Shown: positions 19,036-27,095 of the stretch, piece by piece
How the letters are laid out: the number at the start of each line of letters is the position of its first letter
How positions within the stretch are numbered: position 1 is the first letter of the stretch
Assembly (NCBI RefSeq): GCF_003977615.1
Contig: NZ_RYZR01000003.1
Location: 682,001-746,000 of the forward strand
Reading direction: 5' to 3'
DNA: 64,000 nucleotides
DNA from: Dyella dinghuensis
Lineage (GTDB): Bacteria; Pseudomonadota; Gammaproteobacteria; Xanthomonadales; Rhodanobacteraceae
Translations under genes and position numbers: made by a program
Notes under the pieces: model-generated
Told to the model about the DNA's origin: nothing
Database searches by the model: none
The model's input: only the letters and a program-made list of their open reading frames with translations

Positions 19036-19515
19036 TCAAGCCATTGCCTCACAGCCTTGCGTATCAACGGCTCGCAGCAGGTTACTCACGCGGCCTTGCC
19101 CGGGAATTTCAAGATCGGGCGCCACATCGTTGAGCGGCAGCAACACGAATGCCCGCTCGGAAATATGCGGATGCGGCAAGGTGAGTCGTTCATCGTTCAC
19201 CGTTTGGCCCATCACGTGGAGCAGATCCAGATCGAGCGTGCGCGGCCCCCAACGTTCGCCAAGACGCGTGCGTCCTGCTTCGCGTTCGATCTCAAGCAAC
19301 GCATCGAGTAAGTCATGCGGCGGCATCGGCGTTTCAAATGCCACCACCGCGTTCAGAAAATCAGGCTGCTCGACGTTGCCCCACGGCGGCGTGCGATAAA
19401 GACGCGAGCGAGCCAGCACGTGAGAGTTCGGAAGGCGCGACAACTTCTCGATCGCGTCGAGAAGTTGCTGCCTGGAATCGCCGAGATTACTGCCAAGCGC
19501 GATGTAAGCGCGCAT
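19036..19515 (-). CDS. folK: HPPK, 2-amino-4-hydroxy-6-hydroxymethyldihydropteridine pyrophosphokinase
   Basis: Protein of 159 residues with ALGSNLGDSRQQL at the N-terminus, TPPWGNVEQPDFLNAVV, and the catalytic loop GERWGPRTLDLDLL carrying the two metal-binding aspartates. It pyrophosphorylates the pterin in folate synthesis. The ATG at 19515 overlaps the pcnB stop by one base (TGATG), so translation is probably coupled. The order pcnB-folK-pan is as in E. coli. Confidence 0.95.
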   Translation of the reverse strand: MRAYIALGSNLGDSRQQLLDAIEKLSRLPNSHVLARSRLYRTPPWGNVEQPDFLNAVVAFETPMPPHDLLDALLEIEREAGRTRLGERWGPRTLDLDLLHVMGQTVNDERLTLPHPHISERAFVLLPLNDVAPDLEIPGQGRVSNLLRAVDTQGCEAMA

Positions 19516-20894
19516 CAAGTGGTTCCTGATTTACCCGCGGGTTTACGGCGACGCTTGCGTTTGCGCGGCGCGGTGCTGCGCACCAGTTCGACCTCGCCCG
19601 CGGCGTTCGTGCTCTGCAACGGCAGCGCCGCTGCAAGGGTTTCATGCGGCAATTGCTGCGCATGTGCCCACCATTGCCCGAGCTCGCCCATGGCGGGCGA
19701 TTCGGCCGAACGTAGTAACAGAAAATCGAATGCCGCGCGGAAACGCGGATGCGTCAGCAGGCGAAACACCTTCTTGCGCTGAATCTGTTCGAAGCGCGGT
19801 TGCAGCGACCAGATCTCTTCCATCGTGATCGTAAAGCGGCGTGGAATCGCCACGCGCTGGCATTGTTCGGCTACGACATGCGTCGCTGCACGCGACCATG
19901 CTTCGTTGGCGTCTTTGCCCTGCGTGGTCCAGGTGTGCGCCAGATCGCGTACCTCGCCCCACAGCAGTACCGCGAACAGAAATGCCGGCGTGACCGATTT
20001 GCCGTCACTGATGCGTGCGTCGGTGCTTTCCAGGCCCTGCTCGACCAACTCGCGCAACGCCTTGTCGCCACGCTTGAGCGCGCGCGCCGTGGCCGGGAAC
20101 ATGAATTTGAGCAGCCCGCATTGCTCCAGCATGCGGAAACTCTTCAAGCCATGCCCGGTGAGAAACATCTTGAGCGATTCGTCGAAAAGCCGCGCTGGCG
20201 CCACTGAGCTGAGCAACGGCCCCAGCTCCGCAAACGGTGCCGACGCCGACGAATCGATACGGAAATCGAGCTTTGCGGCAAGGCGTGCCGCGCGCAGCAT
20301 GCGCACGGGATCTTCGCGATAACGCGTGGCTGGGTCGCCAATCAGGCGCAGCACGCGATCTTGCAGATCCTGCATGCCGCCGACGTAATCGCGCACGGCG
20401 AAATCGTTGATGCCGTAGTACATCGCATTGACGCGGAAGTCGCGGCGCAGCGCATCTTCCTCGATCGTGCCCCAGACGTTGTCGCGCACGATGCGCCCAT
20501 CGACGATGTGCCGATCACCCTCGCCTTCTTCCTCGCTGGTGCCGCGGAAGGTGGCCACCTCGATGATCTCCGATCCGTACACCACGTGCGCGAGGCGGAA
20601 GCGGCGACCGATCAGTCGGCAGTTGCGGAAGAGTTTCTTCACATCGTCCGGCGTCGCATTGGTGGCGACGTCGAAGTCCTTCGGGTGACCGCCGAGCAGC
20701 AGATCGCGCACGGCGCCACCTACCAGATAGGCGTCGTAACCGGCCTCATTCAGACGATAGAGCACACGCAACGCAGCTTTGCTGATGTTCTTGCGAGAGA
20801 TCGTGTGCTGCTCGCGCGGAATGATGCGCAGCGCGTGCTTGGCGTCGTTCCTGGCTTTGGAATTCAAGCGATCAAAGTCCTTGGGAGCATTCAT
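19515..20894 (-). CDS. pcnB: Poly(A) polymerase I
   Basis: Protein of 459 residues of the class II nucleotidyltransferase family. The head domain has YLVGGAVRDLLLGG, KDFDVATNATPDDVKKLF (catalytic DxD), RFRLAHVVYG and FRVNAMYY. The neck has RYREDPVRMLRAARLAAKL. The C-terminus is strongly basic (RKRKRRRKPAGKS), as usual for PcnB and useful for RNA contact. PcnB rather than CCA-adding enzyme is favoured by RNCRLIGRRFRLAH and by linkage to folK. Start ATG 20894 was chosen over an upstream TTG. Confidence 0.93.
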   Translation of the reverse strand: MNAPKDFDRLNSKARNDAKHALRIIPREQHTISRKNISKAALRVLYRLNEAGYDAYLVGGAVRDLLLGGHPKDFDVATNATPDDVKKLFRNCRLIGRRFRLAHVVYGSEIIEVATFRGTSEEEGEGDRHIVDGRIVRDNVWGTIEEDALRRDFRVNAMYYGINDFAVRDYVGGMQDLQDRVLRLIGDPATRYREDPVRMLRAARLAAKLDFRIDSSASAPFAELGPLLSSVAPARLFDESLKMFLTGHGLKSFRMLEQCGLLKFMFPATARALKRGDKALRELVEQGLESTDARISDGKSVTPAFLFAVLLWGEVRDLAHTWTTQGKDANEAWSRAATHVVAEQCQRVAIPRRFTITMEEIWSLQPRFEQIQRKKVFRLLTHPRFRAAFDFLLLRSAESPAMGELGQWWAHAQQLPHETLAAALPLQSTNAAGEVELVRSTAPRKRKRRRKPAGKSGTT

Positions 20895-21001
20895 CTTCCA
20901 ATGGCATGGCCCAAACAAGCCTGCCGGCTTGGCCCGATTATCGCGGCCAAATGCATTGTCCTGTGAGCGTATCCAACAGTGCTCGTCACCGCCCTAGCGC
21001 G

Positions 21002-21029
21002 TTGCCGGGCGGGACAATTCAGCTATACT
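21002..21029 (+). promoter_or_regulatory. Sigma-70 promoter of the tRNA-Glu gene
   Basis: TTGCCG at 21002-21007 and TATACT at 21024-21029 are separated by 16 bp. The expected start is near 21035, about 15 bp before the tRNA. The G+C-rich stretch ACCGCGCC just after the -10 resembles the discriminators of stringently controlled stable-RNA promoters (inference). Confidence 0.65.
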
Positions 21030-21049
21030 ACCGCGCCTTGCAGCAATAC

Positions 21050-21125
21050 GCTCCCATCGTCTAGCGGTCTAGGACACCGCCCTCTCAAGGCGGGAACACG
21101 AGTTCGAACCTCGTTGGGAGCGCCA
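21050..21125 (+). tRNA. tRNA-Glu (anticodon CTC)
   Basis: A 76-nt cloverleaf with encoded CCA (21123-21125). The acceptor stem GCTCCCA pairs with TGGGAGC (21050-21056 with 21115-21121). The anticodon stem CCGCC/GGCGG (21077-21081/21089-21093) frames the loop CTCTCAA, giving anticodon CTC at 21084-21086, which reads GAG. The T loop GTTCGAA(C) is at about 21102-21109. A single tRNA, transcribed toward fdxA. Confidence 0.97.
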
Positions 21126-21173
21126 CCCTTCCATTATGATCGGACTTCCGATCCAAAGCAGGCACACGGCAGC

Positions 21174-21497
21174 ATGACTTTTGTCGTCACTGATAACTGC
21201 ATCAAATGCAAATACACCGATTGCGTTGAAGTCTGCCCTGTCGACGCATTCCATGAAGGTCCCAACTTCCTGGCCATCAATCCCGACGAGTGCATCGATT
21301 GCACGTTGTGCGAACCCGAGTGCCCGATCAACGCGATTTATCCGGAAGACGACGTGCCCGCCGGGCAAGAGTCCTTCACCGCGCTGAACAAGGAACTGGC
21401 CAAATCCTGGCCGGTGATCACGCAGCGCAAAGACGCCTTGGCCGACGCGAAAGAATGGGAAGGCAAGCCCGACAAGCTCAAGCTACTCGAGCGCTGA
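21174..21497 (+). CDS. fdxA: 7Fe ferredoxin FdxA (3Fe-4S plus 4Fe-4S)
   Basis: Protein of 107 residues. Cluster ligands are [18 protein letters not shown] (about 9-26) and [16 protein letters not shown] (about 40-55). The extended C-terminal tail ([19 protein letters not shown]) is typical of the Azotobacter FdI-like/FdxA group. It is a cytoplasmic low-potential electron carrier. The frame upstream of the ATG overlaps the tRNA, supporting this start. A strong terminator follows. Confidence 0.94.
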   Translation: MTFVVTDNCIKCKYTDCVEVCPVDAFHEGPNFLAINPDECIDCTLCEPECPINAIYPEDDVPAGQESFTALNKELAKSWPVITQRKDALADAKEWEGKPDKLKLLER

Positions 21498-21512
21498 GCC
21501 GTTTCACGAACA

Positions 21513-21542
21513 AAAAAGCCGCCCATTGGGCGGCTTTTTTTA
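21513..21542. terminator. Bidirectional intrinsic terminator between fdxA and bamC
   Basis: A six-A run, stem GCCGCCC/GGGCGGC around ATT, then seven T. Because both flanks carry A/T runs it can work in both directions, between the convergent fdxA (+) and bamC-like (-) genes. Confidence 0.92.
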
Positions 21543-21567
21543 TCTCTTGCGAGGACTGAGCGCTCGC

Positions 21568-22158
21568 TCAGCCCTTGCCGCCCAGGCGAGACTTCAAGCT
21601 GTCGACCACCTTGGCCACAGCAGCGGCTTCGCCCTGTGCGCGAACCTGGCTCGAACCCTGACCGCTATTGGTCACGCTAACCACAATCTGGCGCGGAGCG
21701 ACCGTCGGACCGCTGGAGCTGCTGCCCTTGCCGAACATGCGGCCGAAGAAGCCTGCTTTTTCCACCGGCTGGTCGGAAGCCATCACGCTGATCGTGTAGC
21801 TAAGCGCTGTGTCGTCGTGGCTTTGCAGCGTTCCAAGATCGCCGTTGGCCAAAGCCTCGCCTACGCGGCGGTAGGTGTCCTGCGGATTGTCGGCCATGAT
21901 GAAGCCGTCCGTAATCGTCCCCGGATTGTTGCCCACGCGCGCCGTCGCACCGTTCGCCGAGGGCTGATTGCTGCCTTCCGGCGGAATCACCAGCGCCGCG
22001 CTGGCCGAAGGTGTATCCATGCCCGGCGGGATCTGCAGCGGGGATTCCTGCTTAGCGTTCTGCCACGCGCGCTCACTACGGAACATGCCGCAGCCCGAAA
22101 GTAGCAGGCCAGAGAGAGCCAGGGCCGGCAGGGCAACGGCGAGAGAAAATTTCTTCAT
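21568..22158 (-). CDS. bamC: Lipoprotein downstream of dapA, probable BamC (NlpB) homologue
   Basis: Protein of 196 residues with a lipoprotein signal (LALSGLLLSGC, lipobox LLSGC with Cys at about 23). The mature part begins with a segment resembling the BamC N-terminal tail (LQIPPGMDTP), followed by one compact domain with ADNPQDTYRRVGEAL and a C-terminal VSVTNSGQGSSQVRAQGEA. E. coli BamC is 344 residues with two such domains; this one is shorter, perhaps one domain. The dapA-bamC order supports the call. It would be an accessory lipoprotein of the BAM outer-membrane assembly complex. An unrelated lipoprotein is possible. Confidence 0.62.
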   Translation of the reverse strand: MKKFSLAVALPALALSGLLLSGCGMFRSERAWQNAKQESPLQIPPGMDTPSASAALVIPPEGSNQPSANGATARVGNNPGTITDGFIMADNPQDTYRRVGEALANGDLGTLQSHDDTALSYTISVMASDQPVEKAGFFGRMFGKGSSSSGPTVAPRQIVVSVTNSGQGSSQVRAQGEAAAVAKVVDSLKSRLGGKG

Positions 22159-22215
22159 GTAGAGGGATTCCGTGATGTTCCGTAGTGAATTATTGAAGTC
22201 GGGACAGCCAATCGT

Positions 22216-23109
22216 TCAGGCGGCATCCGCCAAGGATGCCAGAGTCGCCAGGGCCTTGCGCAACTGTTCACGTGCCGGACCCTGTTCCAGCTCGACCAAC
22301 GGCAACCGCGGCACGGCGGTTCCCAGCCCCAGATCGGGCAGGCCGGCCTTCACCGCGATCGGGTTCGGCGCGCAATTGAGCGCCTGCACCAGCGGATCGA
22401 GGGCGGCATTGCAGCGCGCTGCCGCCGCGCGGTCGCCCGCGGTGGCCGCATCGCACAGTGCACGGAAAGCCCTGGGCACCAGGTTGGCCACGACCGAAAT
22501 GGTACCCGCTGCACCCTGCAGCATGGCATCACCCGCCGTCTGGTCGTCACCGGACAGATAGACGAAATCCGAACGAACAAGTTCCGCAGTTTGCTTGATG
22601 CGCTCGGCATCGCCGCGCGCTTCCTTGATGCCGACGATCGCCGGATGATCGCGCAGCACCGCCGTGATATCGGGCGAAATGTCGCAGGCGGTGCGGGTCG
22701 GCACGTTGTACAGCAGCGTCGGCAGACCACCGTGTTCGGCCACTTCGAGGAAATGACGGCGCAGACCTTCCTGCGTGGGGCGCACGTAATACGGGGCCAC
22801 CACGAGTGCCACATCGGCACCCAGAGAACGGGCGCGTTTCGTGAGAGCCACAGTTTTTGCCGTGCCCGCCTCGCCGGTTCCAGCGATCACAGGGATGCGA
22901 CGAGCAACGCGCTCGACCGCAAAGGCCAGCAATCGATCGTATTCATCATGTTCGAGCATGTGAGCTTCGCCGGTGGAACCAGCGACGACCACTGCCTGGG
23001 TGCCCCCTGCGATCTGGAAATCGAGCAGGCGGCCGAATGCCGCAAGATCGAGCCCCCCATCCGGACCGAACGGGGTAACCAGCGCGCAGATGCTTCCGCG
23101 AATATCCAT
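22216..23109 (-). CDS. dapA: 4-hydroxy-tetrahydrodipicolinate synthase DapA
   Basis: Protein of 297 residues; the first lysine/diaminopimelate-specific step, condensing pyruvate with aspartate semialdehyde. Motifs: VVVAGSTGEAHML (GTTGE-type pyruvate site), LLYNVPTRTACDIS (catalytic Tyr) and VGIKEARGDAERIK (Schiff-base Lys about 160). A divergent gcvR lies 114 bp upstream, and the bamC-like lipoprotein gene follows 57 bp downstream. Confidence 0.95.
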   Translation of the reverse strand: MDIRGSICALVTPFGPDGGLDLAAFGRLLDFQIAGGTQAVVVAGSTGEAHMLEHDEYDRLLAFAVERVARRIPVIAGTGEAGTAKTVALTKRARSLGADVALVVAPYYVRPTQEGLRRHFLEVAEHGGLPTLLYNVPTRTACDISPDITAVLRDHPAIVGIKEARGDAERIKQTAELVRSDFVYLSGDDQTAGDAMLQGAAGTISVVANLVPRAFRALCDAATAGDRAAAARCNAALDPLVQALNCAPNPIAVKAGLPDLGLGTAVPRLPLVELEQGPAREQLRKALATLASLADAA

Positions 23110-23223
23110 GGTGCGATCCGCACAAAACTGAGCCCTGCATATTACTTGCGGGCTCGCGGGACGGGCAAGTAAGCTCGGCTATCGTCTGTCGTCGTCCCGC
23201 ACGACACGGGATCGCCATTTTCC

Positions 23224-23787
23224 ATGTCCACCACTCCTTTTTCCGCGCGATCCAGCAACGACCATCACCTAGTGATCCAGACGCTGACTCCCGCGGCACG
23301 CACGCCGTTGCTCGCGCTGGCCCGTCGTATCGCCGATGCCGGTTGCAACCTGTCGGATGCGCGCGTCTCCACCGTCGGTATCGATACATCGCTCACCCTG
23401 CTCGCGACGGGCGCCTGGGACGCGGTGGCGAAACTGGAAACGGCGCTGACCAAGCTGGCGCGTGAAGAAGAACTGCGCCTGACCTACTACCGCACGGTGC
23501 CACGCGAACCCAGCGGCCACCTGCTGCCCTACCTCGTGGAAGTGGTGTCGTCCGATCGGCCCGGCATCCTGGTGAAGATCGTCGATTTCTTCAGCCGCCA
23601 CGAAATCAGCGTCGAGCAATTGAGCTCGATGCGCTATCAGGCCATGCAGACAGGCGCCGCGATGTTCCAGGCGCAGTTCACGATCGGGGTGCCGGATAAA
23701 ATCCACATTGCCGCTTTGCGCGACGATTTTCTCGAGTTCTGCGATGGCCTGAATCTGGACGCCATCATGGATCCGGTGAAGTTCTAG
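23224..23787 (+). CDS. gcvR: Double-ACT-domain regulator, GcvR family
   Basis: Protein of 187 residues with two ACT modules: LVIQTLTPAARTPLLALARR (about 16-90) and PYLVEVVSSDRPGILVKIVD (about 100-185). This matches the glycine cleavage repressor GcvR, which in E. coli binds GcvA and senses glycine. Position directly upstream of bcp is the usual gammaproteobacterial arrangement. Whether it controls gcv genes here cannot be told. No DNA-binding domain is present. Confidence 0.82.
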   Translation: MSTTPFSARSSNDHHLVIQTLTPAARTPLLALARRIADAGCNLSDARVSTVGIDTSLTLLATGAWDAVAKLETALTKLAREEELRLTYYRTVPREPSGHLLPYLVEVVSSDRPGILVKIVDFFSRHEISVEQLSSMRYQAMQTGAAMFQAQFTIGVPDKIHIAALRDDFLEFCDGLNLDAIMDPVKF

Positions 23788-23892
23788 GATGCTCCGCTAG
23801 GATCAATCTGACAAGGCTGTTTTCCACTGCCCGACACGCGCTAGTCTCCATCCCAGGCAAGCGCAAAACTCAGTCAGGCTTCCGGAGAACTC

Positions 23893-24354
23893 ATGCCCGA
23901 CCTAGGAAAGAAAGTTCCTAAGCTGCAAGGCGTCACTGGCGACGGCAGCACGCTGAAACTGGATTCACTGAAGGGACAATGGGTAGTCGTCTACTTCTAC
24001 CCGAAGGACAGCACCCCCGGTTGCACCAACGAAGCGAAAGACTTCCGCGACCTCTATCCGAAATTCCGCAAACGCCATGCCGAAATCGTCGGCGTTTCGC
24101 GCGACTCCGTAAAATCCCACGCCAATTTCGCCAGCAAGCAGGGGCTGCCGTTTCCGCTTGTTTCCGATGCTGAAGAAACCTGGTGCAACGCCTTCGACGT
24201 GATTCACGAGAAGGTGCTGTACGGGAAACGTCACATGGGCGTGGTACGCAGTACCTTTCTGATCGACCCCGACGGCAAGCTCGCCGCGGAGTGGCGGGGC
24301 GTGAAAGTGCCCGGTCATGCCCAGGCGGTGCTCGACGCGATACCCAGCCGGTGA
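23893..24354 (+). CDS. bcp: Thiol peroxidase Bcp (peroxiredoxin Q)
   Basis: Protein of 153 residues. The peroxidatic Cys is in DSTPGCTNEAKDF (about Cys45). There is no Cys five residues later, so the E. coli Cys50 resolving position is missing; another Cys is present in ETWCNAFDV (about 98). A thioredoxin fold is supported by WVVVYFYPKD and GVVRSTFLIDPDGKLAAEW. It reduces hydrogen and organic peroxides in the cytoplasm. ATG 23893 follows CCGGAGAA. It lies downstream of gcvR and upstream of the phoH-like gene. Confidence 0.93.
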   Translation: MPDLGKKVPKLQGVTGDGSTLKLDSLKGQWVVVYFYPKDSTPGCTNEAKDFRDLYPKFRKRHAEIVGVSRDSVKSHANFASKQGLPFPLVSDAEETWCNAFDVIHEKVLYGKRHMGVVRSTFLIDPDGKLAAEWRGVKVPGHAQAVLDAIPSR

Positions 24355-24424
24355 TTTCCACGTCTCACGCATTCACCAACGTGCTACGTCCCTCTAACCT
24401 CCAGCCCTATGAGGTTCCTTCCGC

Positions 24425-25804
24425 ATGACCGGAAGCAAGCGCATCTACGCCCTCGATACCAACGTGCTGTTGCATGATCCCACCTCACTGTTCCGCTTCG
24501 AAGAACACGACGTCTTCATTCCGATGACGGTGCTGGAAGAACTGGATGAAAAGAAGAAAGGCGCTTCGGAAGTTTCGCGTAATGGCCGCCAGGTCAGCCG
24601 CTTTCTCAATGAGCTGATCGAACGCGGCAACGGTCATGGCATCAGCAACGGTCTGGAGTTGACCAACCCGCAAGGCGTCACGCTCAAGCGCGGCGGCGCG
24701 GTCGGCCGCCTGTATTTCCAGCAGCGCACCAGCAACGGTCACGGCAAAGCCGATAACCAGATTCTCTCGTCGGTCATCGAACTGCGCGATCAGAATCCGG
24801 AACGCTCGGTGATTCTGGTCACCAAAGACATCAACCTGCGCATCAAAGCCAAGATCTACGGCATCGATGCGGAGGATTACGAAAACGATCGCGCGCTCGA
24901 CGATTTCGCCCTGCTCTACACCGGCTCGACCGAGTTGCCGGAAAACTTCTGGGACAAGCATCCGGAAGTGCAGTCGTGGAACGAGCGTGGTCGCACCTTC
25001 TACAAGGTCGATCGCAGGGAAGATGAAGATTGGTATCCGCAGCAATGTCTGTTCCTGCCAGGCGAAAACAGCGTTGAATTGCGTGTGCTGCATGTCGACG
25101 AGCAACGCGCAACACTGGTGTTGCTGGACGATCACAGCCACAGCAATCACAGCGTATGGGGCATCGCCGCGCGCAACCGCGAGCAGAATTTCGCGCTCAA
25201 CGTGTTGATGGATCCTGATGTGGATTTCGTCACGCTGCTCGGCACGGCCGGCACCGGCAAGACCTTGCTTGCACTCGCTGCCGGCTTGGCGCAGGTAATG
25301 GATCAGCAGCGTTATCGCGAAATCATCATGACCCGCGCAACGGTTTCTGTCGGCGAAGACATCGGCTTCCTGCCAGGTACCGAAGAAGAAAAGATGACGC
25401 CGTGGATGGGCGCACTCACCGATAACCTCGAAGTGCTCGCCAATCCGGAAGAAGGTGGCAGCTGGGGGCGTCAGGCCACCAACGACCTGCTCGCTTCGCG
25501 CATCAAGATCCGCTCGCTCAACTTCATGCGTGGCCGCACATTCCTGTCGCGTTATCTGATCATCGACGAAGCGCAGAACCTGACGCCGAAACAGATGAAA
25601 ACCTTGATTACGCGCGCAGGTCCCGGCACCAAGATCGTCTGCTTGGGTAACGTCGAGCAGATCGATACGCCCTACCTGACCGAAACCACGTCGGGCCTGA
25701 CTTACGCCGTCGACCGTTTCAAGCATTGGTCGCATTCGGCGCACATCACGCTGCGTCGCGGTGAACGTTCGCGCTTGGCTGATTTCGCCTCGGAGGCGCT
25801 GTAG
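24425..25804 (+). CDS. PhoH-family ATPase with N-terminal PIN domain (PhoH2/YlaK type)
   Basis: Protein of 459 residues. An N-terminal PIN RNase domain (about 5-150) has YALDTNVLLHDPTSL, PMTVLEELDEKKKG and ILVTKDINLRIKA. A C-terminal PhoH ATPase (about 225-455) has Walker A LLGTAGTGKTLLALA, RYLIIDEAQNLTP (Walker B) and CLGNVEQIDTPYL. Related PIN-PhoH proteins unwind and cut RNA. It sits 70 bp after bcp and may share its transcript. Its 3 prime end lies 14 bp from a REP-like repeat. Confidence 0.9.
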   Translation: MTGSKRIYALDTNVLLHDPTSLFRFEEHDVFIPMTVLEELDEKKKGASEVSRNGRQVSRFLNELIERGNGHGISNGLELTNPQGVTLKRGGAVGRLYFQQRTSNGHGKADNQILSSVIELRDQNPERSVILVTKDINLRIKAKIYGIDAEDYENDRALDDFALLYTGSTELPENFWDKHPEVQSWNERGRTFYKVDRREDEDWYPQQCLFLPGENSVELRVLHVDEQRATLVLLDDHSHSNHSVWGIAARNREQNFALNVLMDPDVDFVTLLGTAGTGKTLLALAAGLAQVMDQQRYREIIMTRATVSVGEDIGFLPGTEEEKMTPWMGALTDNLEVLANPEEGGSWGRQATNDLLASRIKIRSLNFMRGRTFLSRYLIIDEAQNLTPKQMKTLITRAGPGTKIVCLGNVEQIDTPYLTETTSGLTYAVDRFKHWSHSAHITLRRGERSRLADFASEAL

Positions 25805-25817
25805 TAAGGCTCTTGAT

Positions 25818-25873
25818 CGTCATTGACCGGCTGCGCCGTTGAAAAGCGCTTCGGCGCAGGCCGGAATCCAGTG
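25818..25873 (+). repeat. Long REP-like palindrome, left bracket of the GIY-YIG gene
   Basis: A 56-bp imperfect palindrome: CGTCATT, then CTGCGCCG...CGGCGCAG, then GGCCGGAATCCAGTG. Its exact reverse complement occurs at 29639-29694. Its ends (CGTCATT and GGCCGGAATCCAG) are shared with the shorter elements at 26180-26207 and 29523-29550. Confidence 0.88.
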
Positions 25874-26179
25874 GAGACAACGCCATGGATTGGCGACAAT
25901 CCTTGTGTTTATATGCTTGCCAGTAGCAAAAATGGCACGTTGTACATCGGCGTGACTAGCGACTTGGTGAAGCGCGTATGGCAACACAAGAGTCATGCGG
26001 TTGAAGGATTCACTCATCGCTACAATGTCGATTTGCTCGTTTGGTACGAACTGCACCCCACTATGGAATCCGCCATACTTCGCGAAAAAGCATTGAAGGG
26101 GTGGAAACGTCTCTGGAAAAATCGCCTTATCGAAGGCGAGAACCCTGAGTGGTCCGATCTTTATCCAACCTTGCTGTAA
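25871..26179 (+). CDS. Small GIY-YIG domain endonuclease (UPF0213-like)
   Basis: A single GIY-YIG domain of about 102 residues from GTG 25871. Active-site elements are present: VYML...LYIGVT (the two catalytic tyrosines), LVKRVWQHK (Arg) and AILREKALKGWKRLWKN (Glu). The start is uncertain: the frame is open from TTG 25823 inside the left repeat, and the first ATG (25913, MLASSK) would cut the first beta strand. Proteins of this type are small stand-alone nucleases of unproven function. The gene fills the space between two inverted REP-like repeats: the stop codon is directly followed by the right repeat, suggesting gene and repeats form a unit. Confidence 0.85.
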   Translation: METTPWIGDNPCVYMLASSKNGTLYIGVTSDLVKRVWQHKSHAVEGFTHRYNVDLLVWYELHPTMESAILREKALKGWKRLWKNRLIEGENPEWSDLYPTLL

Positions 26180-26207
26180 CTGGATTCCGGCCTACGCCGG
26201 AATGACG
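26180..26207 (-). repeat. Short REP-like palindrome, right bracket of the GIY-YIG gene
   Basis: A 28-bp element whose hairpin ATTCCGGC-CTAC-GCCGGAAT sits at 26184-26203. On the minus strand it reads CGTCATTCCGGCGTAGG then CCGGAATCCAG, so it is inverted relative to the left repeat. It begins one base after the GIY-YIG stop and ends 10 bp before the thiD GTG. Confidence 0.88.
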
Positions 26208-26217
26208 AGCGAAGAGC

Positions 26218-27006
26218 GTGGCGCGTACGTTAAATCCACCCATAGCACTGACCATCGCCGGATCCGATTCCGGCGGTGGTGCAGGCATTCAAGCGGATCT
26301 GAAAACATTCCATGCGCATGACGTGCATGGCCTGTCCGTTATCGCCGCGATTACCTCGCAAAACACGCGCGGCGTTACTGCTGTACACGCTGTTCCGCTC
26401 AAACATATCCAAAGCCAGATCGAAGCGCTGTTCGACGACTTCCCCATCGCCGCCGTAAAAACCGGCATGCTCGGCAATGCGGCGACGGTCGGCCTCGTCG
26501 CTCGTGAATTGCGCAAACGCAAACCGGCGTGGCTGGTGGTCGATCCGGTGATGATTTCCACCAGCGGCTCCCGGCTACTGGATGAGGACGCCATCGATGC
26601 CATGGTCAATGAATTGATTCCGCTCGCCGATGTGCTCACTCCCAACTTGCCGGAAGCCGAAGCCTTGATCGGTTGCCCGCTGCGCACGGCGAACCAAATG
26701 GTGAATGCCGGGGAAACGTTGCGCGCCCTCGGCGCCCGCACGATCTTGCTGAAAGGCGGCCACGCACGAGGCGACGAGGTGATTGATCGCTTCTTCGACG
26801 AAAGCGGAATGATGGAAGTCCGCCACGCCAGGCTGCCTGTCGAAGGGCATGGCACCGGCTGCACCCTGGCATCGGCCATTGCCGCCGAACTGGCCAAAGG
26901 CCATACCGCACGATCCGCGGTGCGCCGAGCCACGGCGTACGTGCATCGGGCGCTGAAACGCGGGTACAAGCCGGGCGGCGGCGATCTTTACGTGCTGAAT
27001 CATTAA
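26218..27006 (+). CDS. thiD: Hydroxymethylpyrimidine/phosphomethylpyrimidine kinase ThiD
   Basis: Protein of 262 residues, GTG start at 26218. It phosphorylates HMP and then HMP-P in thiamine synthesis. Motifs: LTIAGSDSGGGAGIQADLKT at the N-terminus, VKTGMLGNAATV, PVMISTSGSRLL, LTPNLPEAEALIG and the anion hole GHGTGCTLASAIAAELAKG near residue 215. No TPP riboswitch was recognised; the upstream space is the REP-like repeat. An lpxO-like gene follows. Confidence 0.95.
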   Translation: MARTLNPPIALTIAGSDSGGGAGIQADLKTFHAHDVHGLSVIAAITSQNTRGVTAVHAVPLKHIQSQIEALFDDFPIAAVKTGMLGNAATVGLVARELRKRKPAWLVVDPVMISTSGSRLLDEDAIDAMVNELIPLADVLTPNLPEAEALIGCPLRTANQMVNAGETLRALGARTILLKGGHARGDEVIDRFFDESGMMEVRHARLPVEGHGTGCTLASAIAAELAKGHTARSAVRRATAYVHRALKRGYKPGGGDLYVLNH

Positions 27007-27095
27007 TCGGCAAAAAGCCGTAAAATCATTGCGCAATGGCCAACCGGCCACATATTTCGATCCTGCGCCTGGCGCGACCCGAGCCGTTATTCCCG

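Noticed and set aside
26180-26217. TPP riboswitch before thiD
   Set aside because: Only 38 bp separate the previous gene from thiD, and they are filled by the REP-like palindrome; no thi-box sequence is present.
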